Assembly (NCBI RefSeq): GCF_902832845.1 | Contig: NZ_CADFDB010000001.1 | Span: 372,001 to 436,000, forward strand | DNA length: 64,000 nt | Direction: 5' to 3' | From: Burkholderia metallica | GTDB lineage: Bacteria; Pseudomonadota; Gammaproteobacteria; Burkholderiales; Burkholderiaceae | Part shown: positions 28,375 through 37,269 of the stretch, one piece after another | Numbering within the stretch: position 1 is the first letter of the stretch | How the letters are laid out: every line of letters begins with the position of its first letter | The notes under the pieces: model-generated | Told to the model about the DNA's origin: nothing | What the model saw: the letters and a program-made list of their open reading frames with translations, nothing else | Databases searched by the model: none | Made by a program: the position numbers and the translations under genes

Positions 28375-29208
28375 GTGGAACGACAGGATCCGGTATTCAT
28401 TCAGGTTGGCGCGCTCGCGGACGGCTTCGCGCCGGAAGCGAACACCCTCGCACCCGTCGATGCGCTCGCCGGGCGCACGCTCGCGCTCGGCGATGCATCG
28501 GGTGTGTGGCGCATCTATACGTTCGAGCGCGGCGCGCTGCAGTGGCGCGACGCGGCGACCGACACGGGCGGCCGCGAGCCGTGCCGCGTGACGCGGCTGC
28601 GCGGCGGCCTGTACTTCGTCGACTACATCGATTCGACGGTGCGCGCGACGTCGGTCAGTCTCGTGATCGATCTCGATGCCGGCGTGTGGACGTCGGTGGT
28701 CGGCACGCTGCCGACCGAAGCCGATACGCACATCGACGCGTTCACGCGGGTTGCGCGCGGGCTGGCGCTGACGGGCGTCGAGGCCGGTTTCCGGCACGGC
28801 ACGCTCGGCGGCCACACGCAGCCGGGGCCGCTGCACGGGCCCACGCGCGAGCTGATCGGCAAGCGGACGATGTACCGCTACAGCCCGACCGAATGCTACG
28901 AGCACATCTACCTGAACGAGAACTTCTACGCGTGGCAGTGCCTGCAGGGTGTCGAAGCCGGGCTGGCCGATGTCGACCGCTGTCATTACTTCAGGATTGC
29001 AGACGAACTGTACCTGTTCGTGTGGCGCGAAAAAGTGGTGCCGACGCTCGGCGTCGTGTTGATCGACCTCGCGCAGCGCAAGACCGACGGCAAGATCTTC
29101 GGCTACCAGGGCGGCGATTTCGGCACGCTGTCGAACTTCCCGGTCGGCGCCCATGCGCTCGTGCTGAACGACACCGTGCATCCGCTCGGCGGCGAGGCGC
29201 CGCGATGA
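28375..29208 (+). CDS. MoaF-like protein
   Basis: 277 residues from GTG 28375, preceded by GGGAG; an ATG at 28324 is in frame but its extra residues look non-coding. The sequence (FIQVGALADGFAPEANTL at the start, CYEHIYLNENFYAWQCLQG in the C-terminal half) matches the MoaF family known from Klebsiella monoamine-metabolism genes. MoaF has lipocalin-like beta-barrel domains; function unknown. Overlaps the downstream SDR by ATGA, as a two-gene operon. Confidence 0.82.
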   Translation: MERQDPVFIQVGALADGFAPEANTLAPVDALAGRTLALGDASGVWRIYTFERGALQWRDAATDTGGREPCRVTRLRGGLYFVDYIDSTVRATSVSLVIDLDAGVWTSVVGTLPTEADTHIDAFTRVARGLALTGVEAGFRHGTLGGHTQPGPLHGPTRELIGKRTMYRYSPTECYEHIYLNENFYAWQCLQGVEAGLADVDRCHYFRIADELYLFVWREKVVPTLGVVLIDLAQRKTDGKIFGYQGGDFGTLSNFPVGAHALVLNDTVHPLGGEAPR

Positions 29209-30014
29209 CCGCCGTGCCGGGCAGCGGCCGCCTGCGTGCGGATTTCAGCGGGCGCGTCGTCCTCGTCACGGGCGCCGCGCAGGGGATCGGCGCGGCGATC
29301 GCGCGCCGCTTCGCGGAATCCGGCGCGTTCGTCGCGCTGGCCGACCTGAACGGCGAGGCCGCCGCCGCGCAGGCCGACGCGCTCGCGAGCACGGGCGGAG
29401 ACGCGCGCGCCTATCAGGTGGACGCCGCCAGCCGCGACGAACTGCGCGCGCTGGTCGCGGCGGTCGAGCGCGACGGCGGCCGGCTCGATGTCGTCGTCCA
29501 CAATGCCGCGTATTTTCCGCTGACGCCGTTCATGCAGATCGACCAGCCGACGCTCGACCGGACGCTGTCGGTCAACCTGTCGGCGTTGTTCTGGCTCGCG
29601 CAGGCCGCGTTGCCGGCATTCGAGCGCGCGGGAGCGGGGCGGCTGCTCGTCACGTCGTCGGTGACGGGGCCGCGCGTCGCGTACCCGGGGCTCGCGCATT
29701 ACGCGGCGTCGAAGGCCGGCGTGAACGGCTTCATTCGCGCGGCGGCACTGGAACTCGCGCGCCGCAACGTGACGGTGAACGGTGTCGAGCCGGGGATGAT
29801 CCGCACGCCGGCGGCCGGCAATCTCGGCGACGCGTCGCTCGCCGCGCAGATCGCGCGCGACATTCCGCTTGCGAGGCTGGGCGAGCCGGACGATATTGCG
29901 AACGCGATGCTGTTTCTTGCATCGGCCGACGCCGCGTACATCACGGGGCAGACGATCGTCGTCGACGGCGGCGCGACGCTGCCCGAGAGCGGGGCGGTGC
30001 TGGACGGTACGTGA
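29205..30014 (+). CDS. short-chain dehydrogenase/reductase coupled to MoaF
   Basis: 269 residues. TGAAQGIGAAIAR cofactor motif, HNAAY (NNAG-like), active-site Ser in VTSSVTG, YAASK, and IVVDGGATLPESG at the C-terminus. Typical classical SDR, about 250 residues plus a longer N-terminus. The start overlaps the MoaF stop. I recall MoaE-type SDRs beside MoaF in Klebsiella, so a role in amine metabolism is possible, but substrate is unknown. Confidence 0.87.
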   Translation: MTAVPGSGRLRADFSGRVVLVTGAAQGIGAAIARRFAESGAFVALADLNGEAAAAQADALASTGGDARAYQVDAASRDELRALVAAVERDGGRLDVVVHNAAYFPLTPFMQIDQPTLDRTLSVNLSALFWLAQAALPAFERAGAGRLLVTSSVTGPRVAYPGLAHYAASKAGVNGFIRAAALELARRNVTVNGVEPGMIRTPAAGNLGDASLAAQIARDIPLARLGEPDDIANAMLFLASADAAYITGQTIVVDGGATLPESGAVLDGT

Positions 30015-30117
30015 CGGCGGGCTGGGCAACGACCGCCGGAACAGCGCGGTGTCGGCGGCCCGCTGCGAGCGCGCGCGGCGGGCTCGGTGCGGGCCGTCCG
30101 GGGCATTCGCGCAGGCG

Positions 30118-30600
30118 TCAGTCCGGCCTCCCGTCATGGCCGCCGAGCGGCCGGTCGGGCCAATCCACCCAGCGGTCCGCGCGGGTCAGCTCGTAGGCCT
30201 CGTTCATCGGGTAGCGGATGCGGTTGTCGTCGCGCGGACGTTCGCCGATCACCATCAGCCGGACTTCGTCCTTCGTGTTGTTGATGAAGGTGTGGCAGAT
30301 TCCGGTCCCCGCCGGGAACGCGACGGATTCGCCTTCGGCAACGGGGTAAAGCACGCCGTCGATCCAGACGTCGGGCTTGCCCTCGAGCACGTACACGAAC
30401 TCCTGCTCGGTGCTTTCGGCATGCGGATAGGACGTCCGCCGGCCCGGCAGCAGCCTCACGTGATGAATGCCGATCCGCGTGATGCCGAGTTTCTCGGAAA
30501 GCGGTGCGTCGAGCGCCATCGGCTCGGTATCGCCGCGATAGCAATGCGCTTCCGGTTCTTCGAGCTCGGTCCAGTGCTTGATGAAATCGGGGCGGGTCAT
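30118..30600 (-). CDS. cupin-domain protein
   Basis: 160 residues. Conserved cupin motif 1: GRRTSYPHAESTEQEFVYVLEG (His and Glu metal ligands), motif 2: PAGTGICHTFINN. Single-domain cupin, probably a metal-binding enzyme or sensor. AAAGGAG precedes ATG 30600. Similar proteins are annotated as cupins linked to sugar or detoxification metabolism; no specific reaction can be assigned. Confidence 0.85.
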   Translation of the reverse strand: MTRPDFIKHWTELEEPEAHCYRGDTEPMALDAPLSEKLGITRIGIHHVRLLPGRRTSYPHAESTEQEFVYVLEGKPDVWIDGVLYPVAEGESVAFPAGTGICHTFINNTKDEVRLMVIGERPRDDNRIRYPMNEAYELTRADRWVDWPDRPLGGHDGRPD

Positions 30601-30886
30601 CGGTTGCGCTCCTTTCAAGGGGATGTCGAGGTACGGGCCGGCCGCCGACGTCGGCCGCGAATCGCGCCTGAGCTCTGCGAACGGACCTCGGCCGATAACT
30701 TACCAGCCAATATGCAACGGCGGTGCACGTCGTGGTATTCGGGCGGTGGAATGCGCGGCCCGGATGCCGCCGACGAAGCGGCCGACGACATTCATGGAAT
30801 GTCACGACGTCGATTTTTCGCGCAGCGCCAATGACGTGCGTGATGCGACACGCGCGGGCCGGCCGCCCTGCGTATCGCCGCGGCGA

Positions 30887-31579
30887 TTACAGCCAGCCGT
30901 TGCGGATGAACTCGACGATCGAATAGCGGCGGGGTTCGAGATCGTGTTGCCGGACGGCATCGACGATGCGCGACACGCCGTCCGCATACGGTGCCGCACC
31001 CACCACGCGCGATTCGAACTGCAGGCTGCATGCGCCGTCTTCGATACGTATCCGGTGAATCGCGTGACGACCAAGCTGATCGTCGGCGAGCCCGAATTCG
31101 CCGCGCTGCACGTCCGGGTCGCGCACGGAGCGGATGTCGTCCGGCCGCACGCCGAGCGACTGGCCGATCCCGACGGCCGTGCCGGGGACGGATGTCTTGC
31201 CGGCCTGGTGCGACTCGGTCAGGCTGATCCGGCAGCCGTGAAACAGATGGCCGCTGGTCTCCAGCATGCTCATGAACTTGAGCATCAGGATGTTCGTGTT
31301 CGGGCACAGCACGACCGGGAACGCGTGCGCACCGGTTTCGAGCTCGGAGCCGGTCGACAGCTCGACGAGCGGCGATGCGGTGGCCTCGCAGAACGCGATC
31401 GCGGCACGGAGTTCGCGGCCGGAGCCGGCATGCACGACGATCGTTCGTGCCGGGCTGCGTCGGGCGTCGCTTTGCGCGCTGTCCGACCATGGCATCACGT
31501 GATACGTTGCCGGGTCGAGCCGGTGTGCGTCGAGCAGCTCGCTGGCCAGCTTGCCGGTTCCTACGACGAGAACTTGCAT
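30887..31579 (-). CDS. dihydrodipicolinate reductase-like protein
   Basis: 230 residues. Rossmann start VLVVGTGKLASELL, and in the middle ESHQAGKTSVPGTA, which corresponds to the catalytic segment of DapB (EHHHxxKxDAPSGTA) but is not identical. Shorter than DapB (about 270). It may be a reductase acting on another cyclic or imine substrate. No lysine-pathway genes are near. Runs in the same direction as the cupin gene, 286 bases upstream of it. Confidence 0.7.
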   Translation of the reverse strand: MQVLVVGTGKLASELLDAHRLDPATYHVMPWSDSAQSDARRSPARTIVVHAGSGRELRAAIAFCEATASPLVELSTGSELETGAHAFPVVLCPNTNILMLKFMSMLETSGHLFHGCRISLTESHQAGKTSVPGTAVGIGQSLGVRPDDIRSVRDPDVQRGEFGLADDQLGRHAIHRIRIEDGACSLQFESRVVGAAPYADGVSRIVDAVRQHDLEPRRYSIVEFIRNGWL

Positions 31580-31717
31580 GGAATCGATGGATTGAGGTTC
31601 GGGATTCTGGATGGAGATGACGCGGGCCGTCGGGTGCCCCGGCCCGGTCGCGTCTGACCGGCTTCATGCATTATGCCCGGCCGGCCGTCGGCGTGCCCGC
31701 CGGGCCGCGCGGGCGGC

Positions 31718-32160
31718 GACGCGTTCAACCTGATGTACCCGTTCCGGCTGCGCGACACGTGGATGCCGAAGCCCGGCTGGCTCGCATACATGTTCAACAC
31801 GCCGTCCGCGCACCGCGTGCATCATGCGTCGAACCTCGACTGTCTCGATGCGAACGAAGGCGGCGTGTCGAGCGTGTTCGAGCGGCCCTTCAGCACCTGT
31901 GTCGCCGAGCGTGCTGACGAGCCGTGCCGTTTCGGCCTCGTCACGTCGACCCGCTCGCGCAATCCGTTCGTCGTCGAGCTCGAGCACTCGGCGAGCGTCG
32001 CCCGCGACGTCGCAACGGCCCGCGACGTGGGGGCCGCGATCCGCTTCATGCCGCCGCCGGGCTGGCGCTTGGACAACCCGGACAACCCGGGCGAAACGAC
32101 GGAGGAACGACGGAGGAACTACGCCGCCGCAGGCCCGTCGCCGTGCGCACGGATGCGTGA
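31718..32160 (+). pseudogene. C-terminal remnant of a sterol desaturase/fatty acid hydroxylase-family gene
   Basis: Reading frame 2 shows a recognisable C-terminus: GWLAYMFNTPSAHRVHHASN (third His motif), then GGVSSVFERPFSTCVAERADEPCRFGLVT, where functional members have GGVLIVFDRLFGTYV. The N-terminal half with the other His motifs is absent. A perfect 11-bp tandem duplication (ACGACGGAGGA at 32096-32106 and 32107-32117) shifts the frame; removing one copy restores GETTEELR and a natural TGA at 32158-32160. A 9-bp duplication (GGACAACCC) lies just before. So the gene is truncated and frameshifted. Confidence 0.75.
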
Positions 32161-32263
32161 ACGGCGCTACGCTGTGGCGAATTGCCGGCCGCGCATGCAT
32201 CCCGCGGCCGGCCTCTGTCATGCAAAACGCATCCAGCAACCCTCGATCCAGGAGAAAACATCG

Positions 32264-32977
32264 ATGGAACACGAACTCAAAGGCAAGGCAGTCGCGATCA
32301 CCGGCGGCTTCGGCCATCTGGGCGTCGCGACGGCCGCGTGGCTCGGCGCGCGCGGCGCACGCGTCGCGCTGATCGGCCGCGGCGCGGCCCCGGCCGCGCA
32401 GGCGCTGCCCGGTGTGCCGGCCGACGCGCTGCGCATCGGCGGCATCGATCTCGTCGATCCGCAGGCCGCCGTGCAGGCGCTCGATACCGTGCAGCGCGAA
32501 TTCGGCCGGGTCGACGCGCTGCTGAACATCGCGGGCGCGTTCGTGTGGCAGACGATCGCCGACGGCGATGCCGCCACGTGGGACCGCATGTACGACCTGA
32601 ACGTGAAGACCGCGCTGAACACATCGAAAGCGGCGCTGCCGCACCTGCTGGCGAGTCCGGCCGCGCGCATCGTCAACATCGGCGCCGGCGCGGCGTTCAA
32701 GGCCGGCACCGGGATGGGCGCCTATGCGGCCGCGAAGGCCGGCGTCGCGCGGCTCACCGAGGCGCTGGCGGCCGAACTGCTCGACCGCGGCGTGACGGTG
32801 AACGCGATCCTGCCGAGCATCATCGATACGCCGCCGAACCGCGCGGACATGCCGGACGCGGATTTCACGCGCTGGGTGCGGCCGGAGCAGATCGCGGCGA
32901 CGATCGGCTTCCTGCTGTCGGCCGACGCGCAGGCGATCACCGGCGCGTCGATTCCGGTGACGGGCCGCGTCGCGTAG
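32264..32977 (+). CDS. short-chain dehydrogenase/reductase
   Basis: 237 residues. TGGFGHLGVATA cofactor loop, NIAGAF, active-site YAAAK with a Ser/Gly region just before, and a C-terminal GASIPVTGRVA. AGGAGAA precedes ATG 32264. The classical SDR catalytic Ser position reads GAGAAF, somewhat divergent, so catalytic activity is not certain. It stands alone between the desaturase remnant and creB; substrate unknown. Confidence 0.85.
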   Translation: MEHELKGKAVAITGGFGHLGVATAAWLGARGARVALIGRGAAPAAQALPGVPADALRIGGIDLVDPQAAVQALDTVQREFGRVDALLNIAGAFVWQTIADGDAATWDRMYDLNVKTALNTSKAALPHLLASPAARIVNIGAGAAFKAGTGMGAYAAAKAGVARLTEALAAELLDRGVTVNAILPSIIDTPPNRADMPDADFTRWVRPEQIAATIGFLLSADAQAITGASIPVTGRVA

Positions 32978-33056
32978 CGCGGCGGGCAGGGGCGCGCACG
33001 GCGGCCGGCCGTGCGTACAATGTCGCACCGGAAACGCGCGAGCCCAGCCTGAGCCC

Positions 33057-33767
33057 ATGAATCAGCCCAACATCCTGATCGTCGAAGATGAAGCGGCGAT
33101 CGCGGACACGATCGTCTACGCCCTCGGCACCGAAGGCATGCAGACTGTCCACTGCACGCTCGGCCTCGCGGCGCTCGATCGCCTGCGCGACACGCGCTTC
33201 GATCTCGTGGTGCTCGACGTCGGCCTGCCCGACCTCAGCGGTTTCGAGGTATGCCGGCGGCTGCGCACGTTCTCCGACGTGCCGGTGATCTTTCTCACCG
33301 CGCGCCACGATGAAATCGACCGGATCGTCGGGCTCGAAATCGGCGCCGACGATTACGTGGTCAAGCCGTTTTCGCCGCGCGAACTGGCGGCGCGGGTGCG
33401 CGTGATCCTGCGGCGCTTCAACCGCACGGCCGCACCCGAAACGACACCCGCGCCGGCCCCGGCGCCCGCCGAAACGCCCGCACCGGGTTTCACGCTCGAC
33501 CTCGACGGTGCGCGCGTGTCGTGGCTCGGCCACGCGCTGGACCTCACGCGCTACGAATTCGGGCTGCTCGCGCTGCTGGTCCGGCATCCGGGGCGCATCT
33601 ATTCGCGCGAGCAGCTGATGGACCTCGTGTGGCACGAGGCACTCGATTCGGCCGACCGCACGGTCGATACCCACGTGAAGACGCTGCGCGCGAAGCTGCG
33701 CGCGATCGACCCCGAGCGCGACCCGATCCGCACGCATCGCGGGATGGGTTATTCGCTGCAACCGTAA
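33057..33767 (+). CDS. creB: two-component response regulator CreB
   Basis: 236 residues. OmpR/PhoB architecture: receiver at 1-120 (EDEAAIADT; phospho-acceptor Asp in VVLDVGLPD; Lys in VVKPF) and a winged helix (about 145-230). First gene of creB-creC-creD. CreBC responds to growth state and acetyl-phosphate/envelope cues and activates cre genes in Enterobacteria and Pseudomonas. A Pro/Ala-rich linker (about 125-142) is longer than in E. coli. Confidence 0.92.
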   Translation: MNQPNILIVEDEAAIADTIVYALGTEGMQTVHCTLGLAALDRLRDTRFDLVVLDVGLPDLSGFEVCRRLRTFSDVPVIFLTARHDEIDRIVGLEIGADDYVVKPFSPRELAARVRVILRRFNRTAAPETTPAPAPAPAETPAPGFTLDLDGARVSWLGHALDLTRYEFGLLALLVRHPGRIYSREQLMDLVWHEALDSADRTVDTHVKTLRAKLRAIDPERDPIRTHRGMGYSLQP

Positions 33768-33782
33768 CGACCGGCACCGCCC

Positions 33783-35261
33783 ATGCATATCGGCCTGCGC
33801 ATCTTCTTCGGTTTTTTCCTGATCGTCGGCCTGGCCGCGCTGATCACGCTGCGCGTGTTCGTGCAGGAGGTGAAGCCCGGTGTGCGCGAGGCGATGGAGG
33901 ACACGCTCGTCGATACCGCGCAAGTGCTCGCGACGCTCGCCGCCGACGACATGGCGAACGGCCATATCGCCGACGGCGCGTTCGCGCGGCAACTGTCGAA
34001 CCTGCACGAGCGCGCGGTCAGCGCGAACGTGTGGGGCGTGCAGAAGAACGCGATCGGCTACCGTCTCTACATCACCGATGCGCACGGCATCGTGCGCTAC
34101 GACTCGTCCGGCAAGGCCGTCGGGCAGGACTATTCGCGCTGGAACGACGTGTACCGCACGCTGCGCGGCGAATACGGCGCGCGCAGCACGCGCAGCGATC
34201 CGAACGACGACAGCAGCACCGTGATGCACGTGGCGGCGCCGATTCGGCACGGCAACGAGATCATCGGCGTGCTGACGATCGCGAAGCCGAACCAGACGGT
34301 CGCGCCGTTCATCGCGCGCAGCCAGCGCAAGATCATGCTGTACGGCGCGCTGCTGATGGGCGGCGCGATCCTGATCGGCGTGGCGTGCACGTGGTGGCTG
34401 GTGGTCGGGCTGCGGCGCCTGCAGCGCTATGCGCGCGCGATCGCGGCGGGCGAGCGGGCCGACATGCCGCTGCAGGGCGCGAGCGAACTCGCCGAGCTCG
34501 GGCGCGCGGTGGAGAGCATGCATCGGCGGCTGGAAGACCGGCAGTACGTCGAGAACTACATCCATACGCTCACGCACGAGATGAAGAGCCCGCTGGCGGC
34601 GATCAGCGGCGCGGCCGAACTGCTGCACGAAGAGATGCCGGTCGCGAACCGCCGGCGCTTCACCGAGAACATCCGCCGCCAGGCCGGCCGCCTCGAACAG
34701 ATGATCCGCAAGCTGCTCGCGCTCGCCGAAGTCGAGCAGAAGCAGCGCCTGTCGGTGCGCGAACCGGTCGCGCTGCGCCCGATGCTCGAACAGCTCGTCG
34801 ACGACATCGAGCCGCGCGCGCGGCAGCGCGGCGTGAACCTGGCGATCGACGCGAGCGACGCGGCCGATGCGGCCAATGGGGCCAATGGGGCCGGTGCGGC
34901 GATCGTCGAAGGCGATCCGTTCCTGCTGCGCCAGGCGCTCGGCAACCTGCTCGACAACGCGCTGGATTTCGCGCCGCAGGGCAGCACGATCCGCATAGCG
35001 CTCGAACGGCAGCCGGCGGGCAGGGCGCACGTCGCGGTCGTGCGCGTCGTCGACGACGGCCCCGGCGTGCCCGATTACGCGCTGGCCCGCGTGTTCGAGC
35101 GCTTCTATTCGCTGCCGCGCCCCGACGGGCAGGATCGCAGCACGGGCCTCGGGCTGTGTTTCGTTCGCGAAGTCGCGATGCTGCACCGCGGCCAGGTCGC
35201 GCTCGCGAACCGCGACGAAGGCGGCGCGTGCGCGACGCTCACGCTGCCGTCGGCAGGCTGA
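33783..35261 (+). CDS. creC: sensor histidine kinase CreC
   Basis: 492 residues. TM1 about 5-25, periplasmic loop, TM2 about 183-205, HAMP-like linker, HisKA with phospho-acceptor in YIHTLTHEMKSPLAAI, N box DNALDF, G boxes DDGPGVP and STGLGLCFV. Follows creB by 15 bases. A small Asn/Gly repeat (9-bp unit GCCAATGGG, near 34874) lengthens a loop between the HisKA and ATPase parts. Partner kinase of CreB. Confidence 0.93.
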   Translation: MHIGLRIFFGFFLIVGLAALITLRVFVQEVKPGVREAMEDTLVDTAQVLATLAADDMANGHIADGAFARQLSNLHERAVSANVWGVQKNAIGYRLYITDAHGIVRYDSSGKAVGQDYSRWNDVYRTLRGEYGARSTRSDPNDDSSTVMHVAAPIRHGNEIIGVLTIAKPNQTVAPFIARSQRKIMLYGALLMGGAILIGVACTWWLVVGLRRLQRYARAIAAGERADMPLQGASELAELGRAVESMHRRLEDRQYVENYIHTLTHEMKSPLAAISGAAELLHEEMPVANRRRFTENIRRQAGRLEQMIRKLLALAEVEQKQRLSVREPVALRPMLEQLVDDIEPRARQRGVNLAIDASDAADAANGANGAGAAIVEGDPFLLRQALGNLLDNALDFAPQGSTIRIALERQPAGRAHVAVVRVVDDGPGVPDYALARVFERFYSLPRPDGQDRSTGLGLCFVREVAMLHRGQVALANRDEGGACATLTLPSAG

Positions 35262-35267
35262 TCGCGC

Positions 35268-35327
35268 TTCACGTTCGCCGCACGTTCGCCACACATTCGC
35301 TTCACGCAGGCTTCAATCGCCCTTCAC
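35268..35327 (+). promoter_or_regulatory. array of six CreB-box-like repeats upstream of creD
   Basis: Pentamers TTCAC, CGCAC, CACAC, TTCAC, TTCAA and TTCAC start at 35268, 35279, 35290, 35301, 35312 and 35323, each 11 bp apart. The known cre tag is TTCAC-N6-TTCAC. Three of the six are perfect or one base off, and the 11-bp phase places them on the same helical face. Lies between creC and creD, so CreB probably drives creD from here. Confidence 0.8.
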
Positions 35328-35375
35328 CGGGCCGGATCATGCTGACCGTACCCTTTACTCCGGTACCTGTCGGCC

Positions 35376-36767
35376 ATGAATCGAGTCCTGTTGTTCAAAT
35401 TCGCGATCACCGCGTTTCTCGCGCTGCTGATCCTGATCCCGCTGCAGATGGTGCAAGGCATCGTGCAGGAGCGCGCCGCGTATCGCCACGATGCGCTGCA
35501 GAGCATCTGGTCGAGCTATGCGGGGCCGCAAACGGTGTCGGGGCCCGTGCTCGTCGTGCGCTACACCGAAGTCACGCGCGTGCGTGACGACGCGCCGGCC
35601 CGCGGCGCGCCGAAGACGAGCCTGAAAAGCGAGACGAAGCGCCTGCTCGTGTTTCCGAAGACGCTGAACGTCAACGGCACGCTGACGACCGGCATCCGCT
35701 ATCGCGGCATCCACAAGGCGCTGGTCTACGAGCTGGCGAGCCGGCTGACCGGTACGCTGCCGTTGCCGGACCTGAAGAAGCTGCCGGAGGCCGACGGCCA
35801 CGTGAGCTTCAAGATCGACGACGCGTACGTCGCGCTCGGCATCGGCGACATTCGCGGGCTGACCGCGCGGCCCGACCTGCGCATCGGCGGCACGCGGCTC
35901 GACGTCGAGCAGGGTGCGCGGCTGGAGAGCTTGCGCCAGGGCGTGCATGCGAACGTCGATCTCGCGGCGCTGGCAGCGGCGAACGCGGGCGAGGCCGTGC
36001 CGTTCAGCATCGACCTGCCGCTGCGCGGCGCGGAGTCCGTCGCGTTCGCGCCGGTGGGCGACCAGAACGATTTCTCGCTGAAGTCGACGTGGCCGCATCC
36101 GAGTTTCGACGGCGCGTTCCTGCCGACCAGCCGCACGGTCGATGCGCACGGCTTCACCGGCAACTGGCGCGTGACGTCGTTCAACACGAAGGCACGCGAG
36201 CAGATCGCATCCGGCAACGGCGAAGGTGCGATCGAAATGGCGTCGGTGTCGATGATCGAACCCGTGAACGTCTATCTGCAGACCGAACGCGCGACGAAGT
36301 ACGGTGCGCTGTTCGTGATGCTCACGTTCGCGAGCTTCTTCATGTACGAGCTCGTGAAACGGCTGCGCATTCACCCGATCCAGTACACGCTGGTCGGCCT
36401 GTCGCTCGCGCTGTTCTTCCTGCTGCTGCTGAGCCTGTCCGAACACATCGCGTTCGCCAGCGCGTATCTCGCGGCAAGCGGCGCCTGCATCGGGCTGCTC
36501 GGCTTCTACCTGTCGTTCGTGCTGCACAGCGTGAAGCGCGGGGCGGTGTTCGCCGCGCTGCTCGCGGTGCTGTACGCGGCGCTCTACGGGCTGCTGCTGT
36601 CGGAAGACAACGCGCTGATGCTCGGTTCGCTGCTGCTGTTCGCGATCCTCGCCGGCATCATGACGCTCACACGCCGCGTCGACTGGTATTCGCTCGGCGC
36701 CGCGTGGCAGCCGCTGGCCGACAAGGCGGGCGCGGGCGCCGCGAAGCCGGGCGCGCAGGCGAAGTAA
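35376..36767 (+). CDS. creD: inner-membrane protein CreD
   Basis: 463 residues. TM at about 10-30, a large periplasmic domain (about 35-300), then five to six TM segments at the C-terminus (FVMLTFASFFMYELVKRLRIHPIQY and following). CreD is the main CreBC target and affects envelope integrity and beta-lactam response in Pseudomonas and Stenotrophomonas. Separate from creC by 114 bases that carry the CreB boxes. ATG 35376 lacks a strong Shine-Dalgarno. Confidence 0.92.
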   Translation: MNRVLLFKFAITAFLALLILIPLQMVQGIVQERAAYRHDALQSIWSSYAGPQTVSGPVLVVRYTEVTRVRDDAPARGAPKTSLKSETKRLLVFPKTLNVNGTLTTGIRYRGIHKALVYELASRLTGTLPLPDLKKLPEADGHVSFKIDDAYVALGIGDIRGLTARPDLRIGGTRLDVEQGARLESLRQGVHANVDLAALAAANAGEAVPFSIDLPLRGAESVAFAPVGDQNDFSLKSTWPHPSFDGAFLPTSRTVDAHGFTGNWRVTSFNTKAREQIASGNGEGAIEMASVSMIEPVNVYLQTERATKYGALFVMLTFASFFMYELVKRLRIHPIQYTLVGLSLALFFLLLLSLSEHIAFASAYLAASGACIGLLGFYLSFVLHSVKRGAVFAALLAVLYAALYGLLLSEDNALMLGSLLLFAILAGIMTLTRRVDWYSLGAAWQPLADKAGAGAAKPGAQAK

Positions 36768-36788
36768 GCGCGCGGTCGGCGTGCAGGT

Positions 36789-36817
36789 GCGCCGGCCGGG
36801 AAAGTCACGGCCGGCGC
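36789..36817. terminator. GC-rich hairpin between creD and the RidA-family gene
   Basis: Arms GCGCCGGCC (36789-36797) and GGCCGGCGC (36809-36817) form a perfect 9-bp inverted repeat in the convergent gap. No T-run follows on either strand, so termination is uncertain. Confidence 0.35.
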
Positions 36818-36846
36818 GTCACACGGTGCTGTGCAGCGCCGCCGGT

Positions 36847-37269
36847 TCACGCACGCGATGCGGGCCCGCGAAACCGCGTCATCGGAATTTCCGCGACGGC
36901 GGCGATCTCGATCAGCAGATCGGGATGGTAGAGACGCGCGACCTGGACGGTCGTCGTCACGGGATACGGCTCGGCGAAGTACGTGCCGCGGATGTCGCCG
37001 GCCTGCATGAAGGCGTCGATGTCGGTCGCGTAGTGCACGAGCGAGATCACGTCCTGCATCTGCCCGCCCATCGACGCGAGCACGGCGCGGATGTTGTCGA
37101 GCGTCTGCCGCACCTGCGCGCGCATGTCGCCGACGCCGACCACGCGGCCGTCGCGGTCGAGCGCCACTTGCCCCTTCAGATGCACGATCCGGCCGTCGCC
37201 CTGGATCACGGCCATCGAGAACGCGCCGAACGGCGCCCAGACTTCCGGCGGATTGACTGCTTCGGCCAT
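36847..37269 (-). CDS. RidA (YjgF/YER057c/UK114) family protein
   Basis: 140 residues, a little longer than RidA. Family motifs: FGAFSMAVIQGDGRIVHLKGQVALD, RQTLDNIRAVLASMGG, and VTTTVQVARLYHPDLLIEIAAVA near the C-terminus; the Arg that binds imine substrates is expected in the latter part. RidA hydrolyses reactive 2-aminoacrylate. This member has an extended loop and could act on another enamine. Convergent with creD. Confidence 0.88.
   Translation of the reverse strand: MAEAVNPPEVWAPFGAFSMAVIQGDGRIVHLKGQVALDRDGRVVGVGDMRAQVRQTLDNIRAVLASMGGQMQDVISLVHYATDIDAFMQAGDIRGTYFAEPYPVTTTVQVARLYHPDLLIEIAAVAEIPMTRFRGPASRA

Noticed and set aside
32264-32977. Fusion of the desaturase remnant with the downstream SDR as one long protein
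   Set aside because: The open frame is accidental after the 11-bp duplication; the SDR has its own AGGAGAA and ATG.
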